A DNA stretch of 64,000 nt from Aquarana catesbeiana (lineage: Eukaryota; Chordata; Amphibia; Anura; Ranidae): the NCBI RefSeq assembly GCF_042186555.1, contig NC_133328.1, positions 333,568,039 through 333,632,038 of the forward strand, read 5' to 3'. Below, in pieces: positions 54,711-64,000 of the stretch. The translations under genes were made by a program, and so were the position numbers. Every line of letters starts with the position of its first letter. The stretch's first letter is position 1. The notes under the pieces are model-generated. The model was given only the letters and a program-made list of their open reading frames with translations, was not told the origin of the DNA and searched no databases.

Positions 54711-57168
54711 AGTAGAGGGTTTGACATTATCAACTTGTCCTCACATCCCTTGACAGAGGATGAAACCACTTTGTTAGAGCTAGGTCTCACTTTCTGTCTG
54801 GATGAGGAGGCAAACAAATTTGAACTGATCAAGGATCTGCACCTGTTTGCCAGACGCCTCATGTACAAAGTCCTATATGACAAAAATCTGAATGACGTTA
54901 AGATAACGAGCTCAGATAATGCCAATTTAGAAGGTGTTACTTTTGAAGACCTACGAGCCCTTCAGGATTTGATGGATTTGTGGGAGGAGAGCAATCCCGA
55001 GGAGGCGGGTTGGATATTCAACCCACCTGGATCAGAGACCTCCCAACCTGTAAATCAGGGGGCTGGTCCATCCAACAACCCCCTTTACCCCTATAATCCT
55101 TTTTCCATATCTTCTGTTGGAATAACCTTTGAGACACCAAAGACATATAAACCCAAATCCAAGTCCTTCCCTGTCCTACAGGGAAATTCTAACTTGTGGG
55201 CCTTTGTGATCCAGGTCACTAAAGAGATTGAAGCTACCAACTGGCTAACTGGCCCTCCGGGCAATTTATCTAAACACTTAAAAAAGGCATTACAGAACTT
55301 GAGGTCTAATAAAAATATCGTAATGAAACCATCCGACAAAGGTGGCAACCTCGTTCTGATGGATACAAAACAATATGAGCAAATGTGTTTTGATATCATA
55401 CGTAATACTGACTGGTACAGACCAGTACCCAAATCTCACGTTAATTATTACATGAAAGTTTATAAGGACATTCTGGCTAAGGCGCACTACAGGGGGGTCA
55501 TTGACTCTAACACACTAAAATTCTTGGACTCTACCAATCCGGTGACTCCAACATTCTACGCACTGCCTAAAGTGCACAAAAACCTACAGAATCCCCCAGG
55601 CCGACCGATTATTTCGGGGTGCGGATCCCTGACAGAAAAGGCCAGCCAACTAGTGGACGAGTACTTATACCCCCACGTAAAGGGACTTTTTTCCTTTGTT
55701 AAGGATACCATTGAGTTATTGAAAACATTGGATGGATTACAGCTACCTCAGGGATGTTGGCTAGTTGCGATCGATATAGAGGCCTTGTACAACTCCATAC
55801 CCCATACCAGAGGTGTGGAGGTTGTGCGAGAATTCTTGAATGAACGAGATCTTGACTCGTGGAAGTATAACGAATTTGTGATTGAAATTCTTAATTTTAT
55901 ACTTACACACAATATTTTTGTGTTTAAGGGCTCCCACTACCTCCAGGTACAGTGGCAATGGGGGCAAAATGTGCCCCCTCCTACGCAAACCTGTACCTGG
56001 GGGGGGGGACGAGACCTTTTCTTTGACGAATCAAAAGCAGAGTTTATAGGTAAAATTGTATCATGGCATCGATACATAGATGATGTTTTTATGGTGTGGG
56101 CAGGAACAAAAGAACAACTACTAGAGTTCCTGGTGGGTCTACAGGTGAACACATACAATCTTAAGTTTACTTACACGTTCGACCAGTCAAAAATTACTTT
56201 CTTAGATGTAGAGATCTTTATAAATGAAACAGGAATGCTCTGTTCCACACTATATCGTAAACCGTCAGCAGGCAACAGCTTACTGCATGCCAGCAGTTCA
56301 CACCCTGAAAAACTAATCAAAAGAATCCCTTTCAGTCAATTCTTGCGCCTGAAATGCAATTGCACATTGGATACAGACTTCCAAAAGGAGGCAAACCTGC
56401 TACGCGATCACCTCCTAGCTAGAGGATATAGTAAAACATGTCTGAAAAAAGCATTCAACAGGGTAAAAAACGAGAATAGACAACTGTTGCTATACAAACC
56501 CAGACGAGATAAAGTATCAACATCAACAAGAGTGATTACCAAATATAATAGACAACATGCAAAGGTGCGACATATCTATAAAAAGTTCTGGTACCTATTG
56601 GCAGCTGATCAAAAAATTTCCAAATTCGTTAGACCCTATCCAGAGATCACCTTCAAACGCTCTTGCTCCTTGAGGGATAGTCTAGTGAGTAGCCACTATC
56701 GCAATCAGACTGTACTCAAGTCTAAATCACCTGGCACCTACCCTTGTGGCAGATGCAACTATTGTCCCTTCATTTTAGAAGGGAACAATGTTACCCTTCC
56801 CAACAATAACATCTGGACCCCCAAACATAGAACAAACTGTCAATCGGTTGGTTCAGTATACCTAATGAAATGTCATTGCGGGGCATTTTACGTGGGAAAA
56901 ACTAAGCGCCCACTTTTTTGTAGAATCAAGGACCATGTGTCCCTTATCTCCAAACATAGGATGGAAACACCTATTAGCCGCCATGTGGGGCTATACCACA
57001 ATTTCGATTTAAAAGTTATCGGCTTTTTTCAGCCTTGAACACATACCAGAACATGAACGAGGAGGTGATATAGATAATAAACTTCTCCAATTGGAGACGA
57101 GATGGATCTATTGTTTACAGGCTACTCGGTCCCCCGGCCTCAATGAGGGGATTAGCTATAAGCCTTTT
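54711..57168 (+). pseudogene. PLE 3 reverse transcriptase and GIY-YIG endonuclease
   Basis: The open frame follows a stop at 54708 and has no ATG at its head (FDIINLSSHPLTEDE; codon 54735 is TTG), so the true start lies upstream across a frame change. Residues below count from 54735. An N-terminal region precedes RT with MKPSDKGGNLVLMD (about 196-210), PTFYALPKVHKN, VAIDIEALYNSIPH (about 343, catalytic Asp) and YIDDVFMVW (about 447). The connector has CNCTLDTDF and STRVITKYNRQ. A Cys-rich linker (PCGRCNYCPF) leads to FYVGKTKRPLFCRIKD (about 718). Two compensating frameshifts scramble residues about 407-426, over RT motif B. A run of six T at 57023-57028, five in the inverted copy, shifts the frame and ends the protein early at 57038; the real C-terminus can be traced to about 57168. 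Confidence 0.9.
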
Positions 57169-57696
57169 CTATAAATATCCCCCCTTTTGTGATCTGGTCA
57201 CTTCTGTCTCCTTGGGAGCATGTGCCCCATTGAGTGTCTTCCCTTCCCATGTTTTGTTAACATTTACTGCGTTTGAATATCATGGGATCACCAGACGTTT
57301 ACTATTCCTTTCGCGACTAATTCTGGATTAGTTGTCTAGGCCAGAATTGCCTCTATTAGAAACAATACATCTTTTAGAAAAGGGATACTAACATATATTG
57401 AGTCAGCTGCAATGATATGCATATTGATACAGCTTTTCATATGTGGATGTAAATTAGTGGTACAATGTTGTAGACAAATCATTGTAATGTGCAATCATGA
57501 CCACACCCAAACCTTGGGGAACCCCTCTTTCCCTTTTTTTTTTTTTTTTTCTCATAGGAAGTGACTATTTTTTGTGGCCCACTACTTTAGGGTGCCCCTT
57601 CAGCAGCGCCAATAGAAATGTGACGTAGCTTCTTACATAACGATGTGATATCTTTTCAAGGTGAGCAGGTGCTCTTGAAGATTTAAAACTGCAGTG

Positions 57697-58831
57697 TACA
57701 TATGTTCCTCGTCGCATTGAAGTTTAATATAGCTACATGCATTTTTTTTTTTATACTTTTTCAGAAACTGTGGAGCAGCTTTGTCTTCACCTACACAGGA
57801 GCTTTTTTACAATTGATATTGTGCCACTCAGTCCTCATGAGCTCCCAATACAAATACTTTTCGGGGGGTTGGTGAGTGGTGTCCACTGTCTAGTTTGTCT
57901 TGTGGTCTACCTCTCTCTTCACCCGCAATATGTGTGAAATTTTATTATCTATGATATCTGTTACAGATACCGTAATCATCCTTTTTGCTTTTGATGATTT
58001 TCATCCATGAGAACATACATCCCTCCCTACGGGTGATCAGGCATCCATCTGGACTACACAGGGGGGAGTCACTTCTGGGGGCACCCCTCCTCCCCTCTTC
58101 TCTCAGTTGACGCCTCGTATCCTGCGACTTCCCCAGAACTCTATTACAGAGGTATGGAGTTGACGCGGTGGTTGTGTTGGGTGGGAGTATTAGGGGAGGG
58201 TTGGGTGTGAGCCTGTGTGATGGGGGTTGTTGGGTTTTTTGGGTTTTTTTTGTTTGGGGGGGAGTGGGATGGGGGGGTGGGATGGTTTTTGTTCCTGTTT
58301 TTGTTTTTGTTTCTGGAGGGTGGCTTTGGTGGAGTTATGGTTGCACAAGCTAAAGAGCTTTCAAGTTACATAAATGTGAATGTTTTATGTATTTTTTTTC
58401 TGTGTATTTACTTTTTTTTCTTTCTCTTTTGAACATCCAAGGTTGTTTTTATCGTGAATATTGTTGTTGAATAATTGAAAAGCCTCGTCCATTTTCCTGA
58501 TGAAGCCTTCTGGGCGAAACATGTTGAAATTATGTGGACGTGGTTATGCTTTTAACTCTTGGTGACCACAGTTTTTTTCATTGTCAATATTAGGTTGAGG
58601 ATGTATACCTTTGACTGTGAATGTAAAACTGTTCTCACATTTTATCGTATATTTTTTTGTAAAACTGCTTTAATAAATATTTGATATATTTTCAGTAGAT
58701 AATGTCTTTTCCTATATCAGGGGTACCTTTAAAATCCCATTTTCTACATATTTTTTGGTTTACTACTTCAGGGATGATGGTACATATATAAAAAACGTTT
58801 ATAAACACTGATCTCTACCCATATAGTCTAT
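57697..58831 (+). repeat. PLE 3 right pseudo-LTR
   Basis: It is a direct repeat of 52211-53355 with only scattered differences, mainly in the lengths of T and G runs. It carries the same hammerhead-like motif at 58496-58520 and ends at the target duplication. Confidence 0.85.
58496..58520 (+). ncRNA. Hammerhead-like core, right pseudo-LTR
   Basis: The 25 bases are identical to those at 53019-53043, with the same flanking complementary blocks. Confidence 0.4.
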
Positions 58832-59189
58832 TGTATACACAATCAGCACTGCCTCCTATTGCAGTGTCCCCCTCTGTGAATGATTTATAAATATAAATGC
58901 TGTAAATACCCCATTCAAGAGCTGAGATTATGATCACATGACCAGCCAGCTCTCTCCTCCTCTCTTCCTCCCCTTCAGACTGACATCAGCAGAGGAATAT
59001 CTGCCCCGCCCACTGCATCTCTCAGAGGAAGAAAGGAGAAAGCTGGCTGCTCATGTGATAGCAATCTCAGCAGTAAAATTAGGTATTTGTAGCATTTATT
59101 TTTATAAATCACATACAGAGGAGGACACTACAGTAGGAGGCAGTGCTGATGGTGTATACAGGTTAGCGTGGCTTAACAACCACTTTAAG

Positions 59190-59437
59190 TGGTTAAAACA
59201 ATCTACAGAGCTGCCCAGAACCAGTTCTTGAGGGAGTCTATTCCACATTGTTACAGCTCTTACTGTGATGAAGCCTTTCCGTATGTGAAATCTCTGTAAT
59301 GACCTGAAAGTGAATAACTCTATACCAAGTGCAATATATTGACCACTTGTGTATTTATATATGCTGATTATTTTCCCCTTTAATCTCATCTTCTCAACAG
59401 AGAATACATTCAGTTCAGCTAATCTTTCCTCATATCT
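59190..59437 (-). pseudogene. CR1-like ORF2 C-terminus
   Basis: The minus frame reads LRYEERLAELNVFSVEKMRL, then KGKIISIYKY, and later TVRAVTMWNRLPQELV. The ERL-ELN-FS, IYKY and WNRLP-EVV-type signatures are those of CR1-family C-termini. Confidence 0.75.
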
Positions 59438-59442
59438 GAGCC

Positions 59443-60480
59443 AGTGGTGTAGTTTTGTGCTGCCCTAGGCCTGACTAAACTCGCGCACCCCCTGATTTAA
59501 ATATGACCCACCCCTTCCTTTTTAAGACCCTCCCTGTCATCTTCATTGGGGGGGACAGAGGGACCCCATGGGAGGAGGACAGAGGGATGCCATGGGAGGA
59601 GGACGCCATGGGGAAGAGGACAGAGGGACGCTGTGGGAGGATAGAGGGACCCCATGGGAGGAGGACAGAGGGATGCCATGGGAAGAGAACAGAGGGACGC
59701 CGCGGGAGAAGGACAGAGGGATGCCATGGGAGGAGGACACCATGGGGAAGAGGACAGAGGGATGCCATGGGAGGAGGACAGAGGGACCCCATGGGAGGAG
59801 GACAGAGGGGTGCTATTGGGAGGGGACAGAGGGACGCTGTTGGGAGGGGACAGAGGGACACCTCTGGGAGGGGGCAGAGGGATGCCTCAGGAAGGGGGCA
59901 TAGGGATGCCTCAGGAAGGTGGCAGAGGGACGCCTCGGGAAGGGGGCAGAGGGACGCTGTGGGATGAGAATAGAGGGATGCTGCAGGGAGGGGACAGAGA
60001 GACGCCATGGGGAGGGGACAGAGGGACGCTACAGGGAGGGGATGCGGCATCTTTTAATTTGGGGGGAGAGGTGGGGTAAGGGGATATGTGCTGGGGGTGC
60101 TTTGGGAGGGGAGAGGATATGTGCTAGTGGGGGGAATCACTCCCCAGCACATATCCCCTTACCCCCTCTCCCCTTCCATCATTCTATGTGTGCATCTGTT
60201 ATCTGCCCCCCCTTCCTGGTTACCGTGTCCCCCTCTGACTGTATACAGTACACAGACCTTAGACCAGCAGCACAGCTCTCTCACTGAAGTTGTGTCCCTC
60301 CTTGGCTCCTCCTCCTGGCTGTGTACACAGGAACATAGGAGTCGAGGAGTGTGTGCAGATGTCAGTAGAGAGAGAGGGACGGCTGCTCCGGGTGTCCCGG
60401 GTGCCCGCACTAGCGCATCCCTGTCTGGCTAGTTACCAGAGCTCAGTGCCAAAACTTGTTGTGGCACTGAGCTCCGGGAG
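59443..60480. repeat. Inserted block with minisatellite
   Basis: The block starts CAGTGGTGTAGTTTTGTGC, the form of an hAT-like end, and may end at GTGGCACTG near 60467, but no matching 8-bp duplication is visible. It contains the minisatellite at 59546-60035 and a GC-rich part. A 12-bp inverted repeat (GAGCTCAGTGCC and complement) lies around 60439-60474. Confidence 0.35.
59546..60035. repeat. Purine-rich minisatellite, about 20 units
   Basis: Units of 21-27 bp have the core GACAGAGGGACGCCATGGG. The long open frames on both strands here (for example 59503-59967 and 60050-59475) are products of the repeat and not genes. Confidence 0.9.
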
Positions 60481-60499
60481 GGGGGGTTTGTGCGGGGGG

Positions 60500-60640
60500 G
60501 TGGCTTGCATGCTATTATTAACACTATTGACTCCCCCATTTGTACTCCCTCTAAAATGTATGATACCTGCATATTTTTAGCTCCCAAGTGCATAATTTTA
60601 TATGTATCAACATTAAACCTCATTTACCACATAGTTGCTT
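60500..60640 (-). pseudogene. CR1-like ORF2 middle fragment
   Basis: The minus frame contains MRFNVDTYKIMHLGAKN, matching the WQM-FN-DKCKVMH-G block downstream of the RT catalytic box in CR1 LINEs. It stops near 60500 in unrelated sequence. Confidence 0.7.
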
Positions 60641-60642
60641 AA

Positions 60643-61553
60643 TTAACCACTTCAGCCCCGGAAGATTTTACCCCCTTCCTGACCAGAGCACTTTTTGCAT
60701 TTCAGCACTGCGTCGTTTTAACTGACAATTGCACGGTTGTGCCACGTTGCACCAAAACAAAATTAACGTCCTTTTTTTCCCACAAATAGAAATTTCTTTT
60801 GGTGGTATTTGATCACCTCTGCGTTTTTTTTTTTTTGCGCTATAAACAAAAAAAGAGCGACAATTTTGAAAAAAAAACAATATTTTTTACTTTTTGCTAT
60901 AATAAATATCCCCAAAAATATATAAAAAAATGTTTTTTCCTCAGTTTAGGCCAATATGTATTCTTCCACATATTTTTGGTAAAAAAAATCGCAATAAGCG
61001 TATATTGATTGATTTGCGCAAAAGTTATAGTGTCTACAAAATAGAGGATAGTTTATGGCATTTTTATTATTATTTTTTTATTAGTAATGGCGACGATCTG
61101 CAATTTTTATCGTGACTGGGATATGATGGCGGACACATCGGACACTTTTGACACTATTTTGGGACCATTGTCATTTATACAGTATGTAAATGACACTGAC
61201 AGGGAAGGGGTTGAACACTAGGGGCGATAAAGGGGTTAAGTGTGTCCTAGGGAGTGATTCTAACTGTAGGGGGGTGGGCTACCACTGACATGACAGTGAT
61301 CACTGCTCCCGATGACAGGAAGCAGTAGATCCCAGTCATGTCACTATTCAGAATGGGGAAATGCCTTGTTTACATAGGCATCTCCCTTTTCTGTGGCTCC
61401 GTGACATGATCGTGGGACCCACGGACAAGGTCAGGCTGTATGCGGCGGGCGCATGTGCTCTGCCAATTAAAGGGGACGTACAGGCATGCCCATTTGCCCA
61501 TAACTGCCATTGTGCTGACGTACATCAGCGTAAATCGGTCAGCAAGTGGTTAA
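60643..61553 (+). repeat. TTAACCACTT dispersed repeat, complete copy
   Basis: It begins TTAACCACTTCAGCCCC and ends AGCAAGTGGTTAA. Removing it rejoins CR1 coding sequence on both sides, so it is an insertion, and a TTAA-type target is consistent. No transposase frame is present. Three other copies occur in the window. Confidence 0.75.
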
Positions 61554-61555
61554 AT

Positions 61556-61650
61556 AGTGTACTGAGGTTGGCTTGTAAGTCATAGACATTCTGTAAGAAT
61601 GTAATCCAACTGCATAGCTTGGTGTCATCCACAAACACTGAAATGGCACT
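61556..61650 (-). pseudogene. CR1-like RT catalytic box
   Basis: Minus-strand reading gives ISVFVDDTKLCSWITFLQNV, with FVDD as the RT active site. It is cut at about 61650 by an L1 3' end. Confidence 0.75.
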
Positions 61651-62470
61651 TTTTTTTCATATTAATTTTTATACATTTTTGAGGTTTAACAGATATTGAA
61701 AGTCACTGTTACAGAAACGATAATTGCACAGTAAGTTGAAAGCAAAACATTACAAATGTTTAAAGACACATAAGTGCTCCACGATATAAGATATTATTCA
61801 CTACAGCAGATATTCACTGAAGGAGTAGATTTATTGTTATAAAGAAAGAAGGAATGAATGCATCCGTATGTGGCTTAAATATTTGTGTATGTTCTTAGTT
61901 TTGTTGAATTTGTAGCCACGGTGCCCATAAATGATTACATTTCTTAAGTGAGTCAGATTGTAAGGCTATGGTATGTTTGTGTGTGTGGACATTCCCACAG
62001 AATATGTGTCAATGAGCCTTTGTGCGAGCATCCTTGCCAACATGTATGCATTTGGACAGGGGTTAGATACCATCTCAGGTGGAGTTTTTGAAACAACTCT
62101 CAGTAGTTAATGCTTTTGGAGGCTTTTTGGTTATGGTGGATGACTTGACCCCATTGTGCATCAGAGAAGGTTACTTTCATATCTCTCTCCCATCTGAGCA
62201 TTGCTGAGCCTTTAATAAATGTGCCCTTGTCATGTAGAGAGCTATAGATCATTGAGATACCTTTTAGTTTTAATGAATCTGAGGATAAAAATGCTCACAC
62301 ATTCCCTGGTAAAAGAATGGTCGGTTTGTGTTTTTTTTTTATTAGGTATGAGGCCATTTGTCTATATATGAATAGGCTTTTTGGGGGGTAAGTTATGTTC
62401 AGTTTGTAGAAATTGGTAAAGAATTAGTTTGTCAGCTGCAAGCACAGTGGACAGTGGTTGGTGTTTGAGG

Positions 62471-63418
62471 TTAAAATAACAGTGTAAAAGGGGATGATTA
62501 ATGCGCTACCCAAAAAAAAGAAGAAAAAAACAGAAAAAAGAGCTGCCACAAAACCATATGACAAAAAGGGAAAACAGATGTAAAAATAAATTGTAGCGCT
62601 AGAAACACACAAATAATAAATAGGATTCAAAGTACATATAGACGTAATGTCCCAGGAAAAGCAAATATGTGATCCAAGGGAGCAAAAAAGTCCACAATGA
62701 GAATGGATAATCCGTGTGTCAATTCTGTCTGCTTCTCAACCTTCAACTGGAATATCATCAATTTAAGCGAGTAGATAAAATACGCTTACCAGAGAGGTTG
62801 GATTCTACTGCCATAAGCATAGAATCAATGGAGCTTAATGCCACCCAGGGCGAAGTGGTGAAGTGTTGGAGGCAAAGGTAGAGCCTCTCCCAGGCCGGGA
62901 CGTCCCCTCTCTACCAACAGGAACGAAGCCGAAAATGGATTCCAGAAAACGTGATGGTTTCTCAGTTCACCAGGCTATATGGAAAAAAGAGAAGAGATGC
63001 TTCCACATAGTATAACTTCTGGGTGTTTTTATTCGTAAAAAACCACGATACATATATATAAAAAAAAAATAAAAAATTGTGATCACAAAGATAGAATAAA
63101 AAGCAGTGTATAGGGTCTGTAAAAAGCCGCCCTATGCGTTTCGGTCCAATGACCTTCATGCCCCTGTTGAAGGTCATTGGACCGAAACGCGTAGGGTGGC
63201 TTTTTACAGACCCTATACACTGCTTTTTATTCTATCTTTGTGATCACAGTTTTTTTTTTTTATATATATGTATTGACACACGGATTATCCATTCTCATTG
63301 TGGACTTTTTTGCTCCCTTGGATCACATATTTGCTTTTCCTGGGACATTACGTCTATATGTACTTTGAATCCTATTTATTATTTGTGTGTTTCTAGCGCT
63401 ACAATTTATTTTTACATC
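62471..63418. mobile_element. Small head-to-head palindromic element, PLE-like
   Basis: TGGTGTTTGAGG at 62459-62470 and 63419-63430 is a 12-bp target duplication. A minus arm (63155 to 62471) and a plus arm (63157 to 63418) share the same sequence from a central hairpin outward. The plus arm lacks about 340 bp present in the minus arm at about 62724-63055. Both arms carry GGTCATTGGACCGAAACGC near the centre. No coding frame is seen. Confidence 0.7.
63078..63247. repeat. Central long hairpin of the palindromic element
   Basis: Arms of about 80 bp (63078-63155 and 63166-63247) match with few differences around a loop of about 10 bases. The arms include CCAATGACCTTCA and its complement and the block TATACACTGCTTTTTATTCT. 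Confidence 0.85.
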
Positions 63419-63795
63419 TGGTGTTTGAGGGAGGACCAGTGATTCAGTGAGAGTTCTGGGTTTAAGAACTGAAGTATCTCCAATTTCACCGGGATGTTTG
63501 TGTCTAAGGAATGGATATTAATATTTGAGATAAAATACTTCCATGCCCTGAGGGCTGCCATTATTGTGGGGTATTTGGTTGTGTAGTTTACACTGGGCAT
63601 CCCACTTGCTAGGATTAGCAAGCCGAGATCCCCTTCCGGGACGAACGTTTGTTCTATGTGTCTCCATTGTTTACCCATTGTAGGGGTAAACCAGTGACTA
63701 GCTTGGTCAATCAATACTGCAGTATAGTAGTCCTTTACTTCTGGAGACCCATGCCACCAGCTTTCTTCAGTCTTATAGTAACAGAGTGAGGACAT
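63412..63795 (-). pseudogene. L1 ORF2 C-terminal region fragment
   Basis: The 127-codon minus frame contains SPEVKDYYTAVLIDQASHWF, then NYTTKYPTIMAALRAWKYFI, in the style of the post-RT region of L1 ORF2 seen at 12325 and 37296. The last few codons at its low-coordinate end come from the inserted element. Confidence 0.6.
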
Positions 63796-64000
63796 TGTGG
63801 TCTTTTACTTGACCATACATATTTTCTCAGGATTTGTTTCATGGAGTTAAATAAAAATGTCAGGGATGTCTATAGGCAATGTTCTGTATAAGTACAGTAG
63901 TTTTGGGAGTGTGAACATTTTGAATGCTGCTATTCTACCTGCCCATGACAAGTGTTGTTTGCTGATCTGTTGGAGGTCTTGTTTGCAAGTGTTCAGAAAG

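Larger units (their letters stand above)
50147..58831 (+). mobile_element. Penelope-like element copy 3 with inverted truncated copy
   Basis: The insertion is flanked by TGTATACACAATCA at 50133-50146 and 58832-58845. It has two units. A 5'-truncated minus-strand copy (50147 to about 52210) holds the end of the protein and the 3' region. Joined head to head is a plus-strand unit (about 52211-58831) with two direct pseudo-LTRs (52211-53355 and 57697-58831), an upstream frame, and an RT plus GIY-YIG frame. This matches the organisation known for PLEs: pseudo-LTRs in direct order plus an inverted partial copy at the 5' end. Confidence 0.9.
49808..59188. repeat. TTAA-ended MITE split by a PLE
   Basis: The left part (49808-50146) begins TTAAAGTGTTTGTTAACCC. 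The right part (58846-59188) ends GGCTTAACAACCACTTTAA, its imperfect complement. The intervening 50147-58831 is a PLE insertion with a target duplication. Without it the element is about 670 bp, with no coding frame. Confidence 0.7.
59190..61650 (-). mobile_element. CR1-like LINE, broken into three pieces
   Basis: Three minus-strand pieces follow the order of a CR1-type ORF2: RT catalytic box (61650-61556), downstream RT (60640-60500), and the C-terminal end (59437-59190). They are separated by a TTAACCACTT repeat (60643-61553) and by a 1-kb block with a minisatellite (59443-60480). The left edge abuts the TTAA MITE at 59188. Confidence 0.7.
61651..64000 (-). mobile_element. L1 LINE 3' part, running off the window
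   Basis: A T-run at 61650-61658 is the poly-A end on minus. It inserts into the CR1 RT box. The sequence is a decayed ORF2 C-terminal region and continues past the end of the window. A 948-bp palindromic element is inserted at 62471. Confidence 0.6.

Noticed and set aside
59475..60050. Long minus-strand frame (191 codons) of Pro/Leu/Cys/Ser repeats
   Set aside because: It is the translation of a minisatellite; similar open frames exist in other frames of the same repeat.

Overview
This window looks like an intergenic or intronic stretch of a large, repeat-rich vertebrate genome, most likely an anuran amphibian and plausibly a ranid frog. That placement is an inference from the repeat content: Harbinger-type MITEs ending in TGCCCCGTACACACG, Tc1-like transposons, several Penelope-like (PLE) retroelements, L1 and CR1 LINEs, a Ty3/gypsy element and tRNA-headed SINEs. 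I see no convincing intact host gene, rRNA, tRNA or CRISPR array. Almost every protein-like signal is a transposon protein, and nearly all are broken.

Layout. 0-3.3 kb: a divergent pair of DNA-binding genes (Myb/SANT-like on minus, damaged MADF on plus), an inverted second MADF scrap and a Harbinger MITE end. 3.3-6.0 kb: 5' half of a Ty3/gypsy element (LTR, gag, zinc knuckle, RT) on minus. 6.5-9.8 kb: decayed PLE on plus with an L1 tail inserted. 9.8-13.7 kb: decayed L1 on plus, cut by a Tc1 end and two Harbinger MITEs. 13.8-21.6 kb: tandem duplication, SINE, fold-back elements and mostly unrecognised AT-rich DNA. 21.6-23.2 kb: nearly complete Tc1 transposon with long inverted repeats. 23.4-28.3 kb: SINE, MITE and dispersed repeats and a 100-bp TA microsatellite. 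28.3-32.4 kb: second PLE locus with inverted arms. 32.9-43.4 kb: a four-level nest (palindromic Tc1 remnant, then Harbinger, then near full-length L1, then solo LTR). 43.4-50.1 kb: dispersed repeats. 50.1-58.8 kb: a large PLE insertion with a 14-bp target duplication, two pseudo-LTRs, RT and GIY-YIG domains and an inverted truncated copy. 58.8-64 kb: a CR1 LINE broken by other repeats, a minisatellite and another L1 carrying a small palindromic, PLE-like insertion.

The most informative parts are the three head-to-head inverted retroelement structures (two PLEs plus one small element), the hammerhead-like core motif in the PLE pseudo-LTRs, and insertion junctions clean enough to order events by target-site duplications. 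Calls rest on reading translations and repeats by eye; family names below clade level are not claimed.
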